Source: Phycisphaerae bacterium
GTDB lineage: Bacteria > Planctomycetota > Phycisphaerae > SM23-33
Length of the DNA: 10,027 bases
Assembly: GCA_030628445.1 (NCBI GenBank)
Contig: DAOVQV010000034.1
Coordinates: 1 to 10,027, forward strand
Direction of reading: 5' to 3'
In this document: in pieces, positions 7,432 to 10,027 of the stretch
How positions within the stretch are numbered: position 1 is the first letter of the stretch
Layout of the letters: each line of letters opens with the position of its first letter
Notes under the pieces: generated by a model
What the model saw: only the letters and a program-made list of their open reading frames with translations
Database searches by the model: none
Told to the model about the DNA's origin: nothing
Translations under genes and position numbers: made by a program

Positions 7432-8580
7432 TTACGGATTGGGTCCGAGCCAATCGACCGCATCGTTAACGTTATATCCTGCGTAGCTGCTGAACCCGCC
7501 AACCGCTCGGATTCCCCGCGTCCAGACGTACTCGATGTAGTCTGCGCGCTTGGCGATCGCGGTGGTTGGTACATAGACGATGTCGCCGTCCTCCAGCCAG
7601 ATGTCGTAGCGGTGCTTGCTCGTGTCGGCGACGACAGGCTCGTCCCCACCCCTGGCGCGGTTCTCCAGGAGCTGGTAGACATTGATGATGGCTGCCTGCG
7701 GACGCGGTAAGTGCCTCCGGCGGATCACCACCACCTGGGAGAGCTCCGACCGGCCTGGTACGTAGCTTCCGGCCAGCGCCAGCGCCTGTAGCAGCGTCAC
7801 CTCGTGGGTCCGCTCGATCAGCCCCCCGGCCTGGTTGAGCACCATCCCCGGCTTGCGAACCTCGCCCATCACATAAATACGAAGCGGCGAGATCGTCTGG
7901 ACGTTTACCGTCACCTCCAGTTCGCTTAGCCCGGCACCGGCGTAGGCCTTGTTCAGCTGCCGGTGCAATTCGCTGATCGTAAGCCCGGCCGCACGGATCT
8001 CCACGATGAACGGCAGTTGGATCGTCCCGTCGGGCGTGATCGGAACCAGACGGCTCTGGCCGCGGGGAGAGGTGACTATCGCCTCTTTCAGTTCCTTGAT
8101 CTTGACGTTCGATTCCTTGAAGCTGACGGTCAAGGTGGGGTCTTTCAGATACTTGGCGTACCCGGCCTTGAGTTTGTCGTGGACTTCGTCGATCGTCCAG
8201 CCCGCCACCTTCACCGGCCCAATCAGGTCCAGATAGACCTTCCCGTCGGATTGAACCCGCTCGGTCTGGTTCAGCTCGGGATTAAACGGGAAACGCGCCA
8301 CAAGAACATCCTCGAGCTTGATCTGGTAGGCGACGTCTTCAATGTGCTTGACGTGATATATGATCTCCAGATAGTCACCCTCTCGCAGTCGGTAGTCCCG
8401 CCGGATAATCTGCGAGACCGGGGTCTCCTGAGGCGCCCAGGACTTCTGAAGGAACTCCTGCGGGAGAGCGGGTTCAACAACTATCTCTTGTTCTTCCTGC
8501 GGGCCGCACCCCGTCACGCCCAGCGCTGCCGCCAGCGCGGCCAGCAGAATTACACCGGAAATTCGTCGTGTTGCGGTCAT
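7432..8580 (-). CDS. Wza-type outer-membrane polysaccharide export lipoprotein
   Basis: This 382-residue lipoprotein likely forms the outer-membrane channel for the polymer. A lipoprotein signal peptide ends in the lipobox VTGC, with C25 as the lipidated residue. The Poly_export domain starts at about 60 (RDYRLREGDYLEIIYHV) and runs to SDGKVYLDLIGPVKVAGWTI (111-130) and KDPTLTVSF (146-154). A second, similar beta segment follows (PDGTIQLPFIVEIRAAGLTI, 183-202). An SLBB-type domain covers about 232-340: IYVMGEVRKPGMV, TLLQALALAGSY, and YDIWLEDGDIVYVPTT near its end. The last 40 residues could supply the membrane-spanning helix of Wza. The start ATG overlaps the upstream TGA as ATGA and has a GAGGTGA ribosome site inside the upstream gene. 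Confidence 0.93.
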   Translation of the reverse strand: MTATRRISGVILLAALAAALGVTGCGPQEEQEIVVEPALPQEFLQKSWAPQETPVSQIIRRDYRLREGDYLEIIYHVKHIEDVAYQIKLEDVLVARFPFNPELNQTERVQSDGKVYLDLIGPVKVAGWTIDEVHDKLKAGYAKYLKDPTLTVSFKESNVKIKELKEAIVTSPRGQSRLVPITPDGTIQLPFIVEIRAAGLTISELHRQLNKAYAGAGLSELEVTVNVQTISPLRIYVMGEVRKPGMVLNQAGGLIERTHEVTLLQALALAGSYVPGRSELSQVVVIRRRHLPRPQAAIINVYQLLENRARGGDEPVVADTSKHRYDIWLEDGDIVYVPTTAIAKRADYIEYVWTRGIRAVGGFSSYAGYNVNDAVDWLGPNP

Positions 8581-9377
8581 CTCTTCACCTCAGTGACCGT
8601 GACAAATGCATCTGCACGGTGTTGCCTCACTTTCGCCAATTGGGCCAGGGCCTGCTCGTAGGTGGGAAATCGCCCCACCTGCACCACGTGAAGCAAGGTC
8701 CGGTCCACCGCCTCCGGCTTGACGCCAGCCGGCAGCGAGCTTTCCCGAAGCTGGCTTGCGTCGGCTTCGGCCCGTTTCTTCTGCTCAAAGGCCCCGGCCT
8801 GGATCGTCCAGGTAGTCCGGTGCACCCGCCGGGCTGCCTGCGTTGCGATGTCCGAGCCTTCCATGTGGTAAATCACCTTGTTGTACTGCTTGTCGGCATC
8901 GCGCCACCGGCCCTGGCGCTGGAGCACGCAGCCCAACCGAAAGCATCCGTGCCCGAAAAGCGGGTCGCCCGGGTTCATTTCTTCCAGGGCCTGGCGGTAC
9001 ATATTCTCAGCCAGCGCCATGTCGTCCTGCTCGTAAGCAATATTTCCCAGGACGACAGACGCCTCGGATCGCACCTTCGAGTCCTTGGTATCGGCCGCTT
9101 CGGTCAGGTCAGCTCGGGCTCCGTCGATGTCCTCGAGGCGATGCTTCGCCTTACCGCGAAGACAGTACGCCCTGGGAACGCCTCTGCTGCGGGCGTGATC
9201 CCGCAGGAAGGTGTCCATCTGGGTTACCGTCCCTGCATAATCGCCTCGCTCGAAACAGTCCGTCCCTCCCTGGAGAAGCTCCCTGGCCTGGGGAGACAAC
9301 GCGGCGTCACATCCGGCCATCATGGCCGTGGCGGTGACAAACCCCACGCCAAGAACCGATAAGATCCGTCTATGCAT
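8577..9377 (-). CDS. Lipoprotein with TPR-like repeats and C-terminal SPOR domain
   Basis: This 266-residue protein has a signal peptide ending in the lipobox MAGC (C23), so it is probably lipid-anchored in the periplasm. Residues of about 28-175 look like tetratricopeptide-type helical repeats: ARELLQGGTDCFERGDYAGT, RAYCLRGKAKHRLEDIDGAR, ASVVLGNIAYEQDDMALAEN and GCFRLGCVLQRQGRWRDADK. Residues of about 188-262 match a SPOR domain (WTIQAGAFEQKKRAEADASQ, then HVVQVGRFPTYEQALAQLAK). SPOR domains bind glycan strands of peptidoglycan lacking stem peptides; TPRs mediate protein contacts. It is first in the operon and overlaps the Wza-like gene by four bases, so it may anchor the export machine to the cell wall. 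That role is inference. The start ATG has a moderate ribosome site (GAGGC). Confidence 0.88.
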   Translation of the reverse strand: MHRRILSVLGVGFVTATAMMAGCDAALSPQARELLQGGTDCFERGDYAGTVTQMDTFLRDHARSRGVPRAYCLRGKAKHRLEDIDGARADLTEAADTKDSKVRSEASVVLGNIAYEQDDMALAENMYRQALEEMNPGDPLFGHGCFRLGCVLQRQGRWRDADKQYNKVIYHMEGSDIATQAARRVHRTTWTIQAGAFEQKKRAEADASQLRESSLPAGVKPEAVDRTLLHVVQVGRFPTYEQALAQLAKVRQHRADAFVTVTEVKR

Positions 9378-9395
9378 CTTGTGCCTCAGTGGCCC

Positions 9396-9418
9396 CGCTA
9401 TCCATAGCGCGGGCGCTA
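9396..9418 (-). promoter_or_regulatory. Two overlapping palindromes just upstream of the first ribosome site
   Basis: TAGCGC-GG-GCGCTA (plus strand, 9405-9418) and CGCTAT-CC-ATAGCG (9396-9409) are both perfect and share positions 9405-9409. As RNA they could form two mutually exclusive short hairpins about nine bases before the GAGGC ribosome site of the SPOR lipoprotein gene. They could equally be protein-binding sites. Confidence 0.4.
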
Positions 9419-9421
9419 ATT

Positions 9422-9435
9422 ACGATTGTTATCGT
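9422..9435. promoter_or_regulatory. Short inverted repeat, possible operator
   Basis: ACGAT-TGTT-ATCGT is a perfect five-base inverted repeat with a four-base spacer in the AT-rich part of the operon's upstream region. It is short enough to arise by chance. Confidence 0.2.
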
Positions 9436-9436
9436 C

Positions 9437-9539
9437 ACTTGTGGATAGGGACTTGAGGGTTACAAATTGTCGAATCCCCCCCTTCTGCAAACCCCCTCAC
9501 CCGCCCCGGCTATCCAATCGCCGCAGTATCACCCCAAGT
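9437..9539. promoter_or_regulatory. Three copies of the motif CCnCAAGT, candidate regulator sites
   Basis: On the minus strand CCTCAAGT (9458-9451) and CCACAAGT (9444-9437) lie in direct repeat with 14-bp periodicity. A third copy, CCCCAAGT, lies on the plus strand at 9532-9539. Three matches to seven fixed bases in under 200 bp is unlikely by chance. No known regulator is assigned. Confidence 0.35.
9476..9507 (-). other. Candidate G-quadruplex tract on the coding strand
   Basis: Read on the minus strand, four G-runs of 4, 3, 5 and 7 bases are separated by loops of 1, 3 and 9 bases. The last loop exceeds the usual limit of seven, so any quadruplex would be of the relaxed type. It lies about 100-130 bases before the first gene of the operon. 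Confidence 0.4.
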
Positions 9540-9563
9540 GCCAGCTCCGCCGGTCAGGACAAA

Positions 9564-10027
9564 TCACGACGAACCGAACCGCTGAGCGAATTGGACATAC
9601 TGCATGCGTGTTTCATACAGGGCCTTGTCAAGCGCCTTTTTCTCTTCGTCGGTAAGGTTCCCTTTGGTCTTTTCCTCAAGGACGCTGAGGGTATCTATGT
9701 GGTGCTTCGCCAGCGTCAGGTCCACCAGGCGTTTCTTGGTCTTGGGGTCCTCGTATCCACCCAGCGCCAACAGCCCCTGCATGGCGACAGAGCTGACCAA
9801 GGTAGCAAAGCTGGCAGGCGGGAGTTCTCGCGGGCCCTGGGCTGCGGGCCCTTCGGCGGCGGGTTCGGCTTCGGAAGGGCTAGCCTTGGATTCGACCTGC
9901 TCGGCGAGCTTTTGCTTTTCAACAGCGGCCTGGACCTTCCAATCGTCGTCCACAATGATCTTCGGTTCGTCGGACTTCTTGGGCTCCTGCTGGGCGTCTG
10001 CAGGTTCTTTCTTTTCGTTCTTGGGCA
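9564..10027 (-). CDS. DUF1844 family protein (start at or just past the right edge)
   Basis: The visible 153 codons end in TGA at 9564. The lysine- and glutamate-rich N-terminus (PKNEKKEPADAQQEPKKSDE) leads into IIVDDDWKVQAAVEKQKLAE, then a low-complexity stretch of A, E, P and S. The conserved DUF1844 core follows: LPPASFATLVSSVAMQGLLA, LGGYEDPKTKKRLVDLTLAK, HHIDTLSVLEEKTKGNLTDE and a helical end EEKKALDKALYETRMQYVQF. The first codon visible is cut and ends in TG, consistent with an ATG whose first base is at position 10028, giving a near-complete small protein. A GTG at 9953 is a less likely internal start because the VDDDW segment and charged leader are usual in the family. No function is established for DUF1844. 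It lies upstream of the polysaccharide operon, probably in a separate transcript. Confidence 0.88.
   Translation of the reverse strand, partial: PKNEKKEPADAQQEPKKSDEPKIIVDDDWKVQAAVEKQKLAEQVESKASPSEAEPAAEGPAAQGPRELPPASFATLVSSVAMQGLLALGGYEDPKTKKRLVDLTLAKHHIDTLSVLEEKTKGNLTDEEKKALDKALYETRMQYVQFAQRFGSS

Larger units (their letters stand above)
9378..9563 (-). promoter_or_regulatory. Upstream intergenic region of the polysaccharide operon
   Basis: This 186-bp gap between the DUF1844 stop and the first operon gene is the likely place for the operon promoter. No convincing sigma-70 or sigma-54 pair was found by eye, and no T-tailed terminator hairpin for the DUF1844 gene. It does hold a high density of small repeats and palindromes, listed separately. 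GGATAG occurs three times (minus strand at 9515-9510 and 9403-9398, plus strand at 9443-9448). Confidence 0.5.

Noticed and set aside
9526..9551. TGGCAC followed by TGC on the minus strand as a sigma-54 promoter
   Set aside because: The distance between the GG and GC elements is 16 bases instead of the required 10.
1..10027. CRISPR arrays, tRNA or rRNA genes, transposase genes
   Set aside because: No spaced direct repeats, cloverleaf, conserved rRNA segment or transposase-like protein was seen.

Overview
This window reads as one end of an exopolysaccharide (or capsule) assembly and export operon from a Gram-negative-type bacterium. All supported genes lie on the minus strand, so the biological order runs from high to low coordinates. 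Base composition is moderately GC-rich. The DUF1844 protein, the paired lipoproteins and the separate Wzz and CpsD-like genes suggest a planctomycete-like or related environmental lineage. That placement is inference; no rRNA or other taxonomic marker is present.

Layout in transcription order: (1) 10027-9564, a DUF1844 protein whose first codon straddles the right edge. (2) 9563-9378, a 186-bp intergenic region that probably carries the operon's control signals: repeated CCnCAAGT motifs, a G-rich tract and two overlapping palindromes. (3) 9377-8577, a lipoprotein with TPR-like repeats and a C-terminal SPOR domain. (4) 8580-7432, a Wza-type outer-membrane export lipoprotein. (5) 7393-5837, a Wzz-type chain-length regulator. 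(6) 5828-5127, a CpsD/BY-kinase-like P-loop protein with degenerate nucleotide-binding motifs and no tyrosine cluster. (7) 5097-3586, an O-antigen ligase/polymerase (Wzy/WaaL) protein. (8) 3574-1943, a Wzx-like flippase. (9) 1946-987, a family 2 glycosyltransferase. (10) About 978-815, a non-coding imperfect palindrome resembling a MITE or ERIC element. (11) 763-1, a radical SAM protein with the start of a SPASM domain, cut by the left edge.

Together genes 3-9 form most of a Wzx/Wzy-dependent pathway. The glycosyltransferase adds a sugar, Wzx flips the lipid-linked repeat unit, Wzy polymerises it, Wzz with the CpsD-like partner sets chain length, and the Wza-like protein exports the polymer. 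The SPOR/TPR lipoprotein is translationally coupled to the Wza gene and could tie the export machine to peptidoglycan. Gaps of 8-38 bp and two ATGA overlaps support a single transcript. No initiating phosphoglycosyltransferase is visible, so the pathway must be completed elsewhere.

The points most worth a second look are the symmetric palindromic element between the last two genes, the degenerate kinase-like protein with a 12-bp triplicate at its start, the SPOR lipoprotein leading the operon, and the repeat-dense upstream region.
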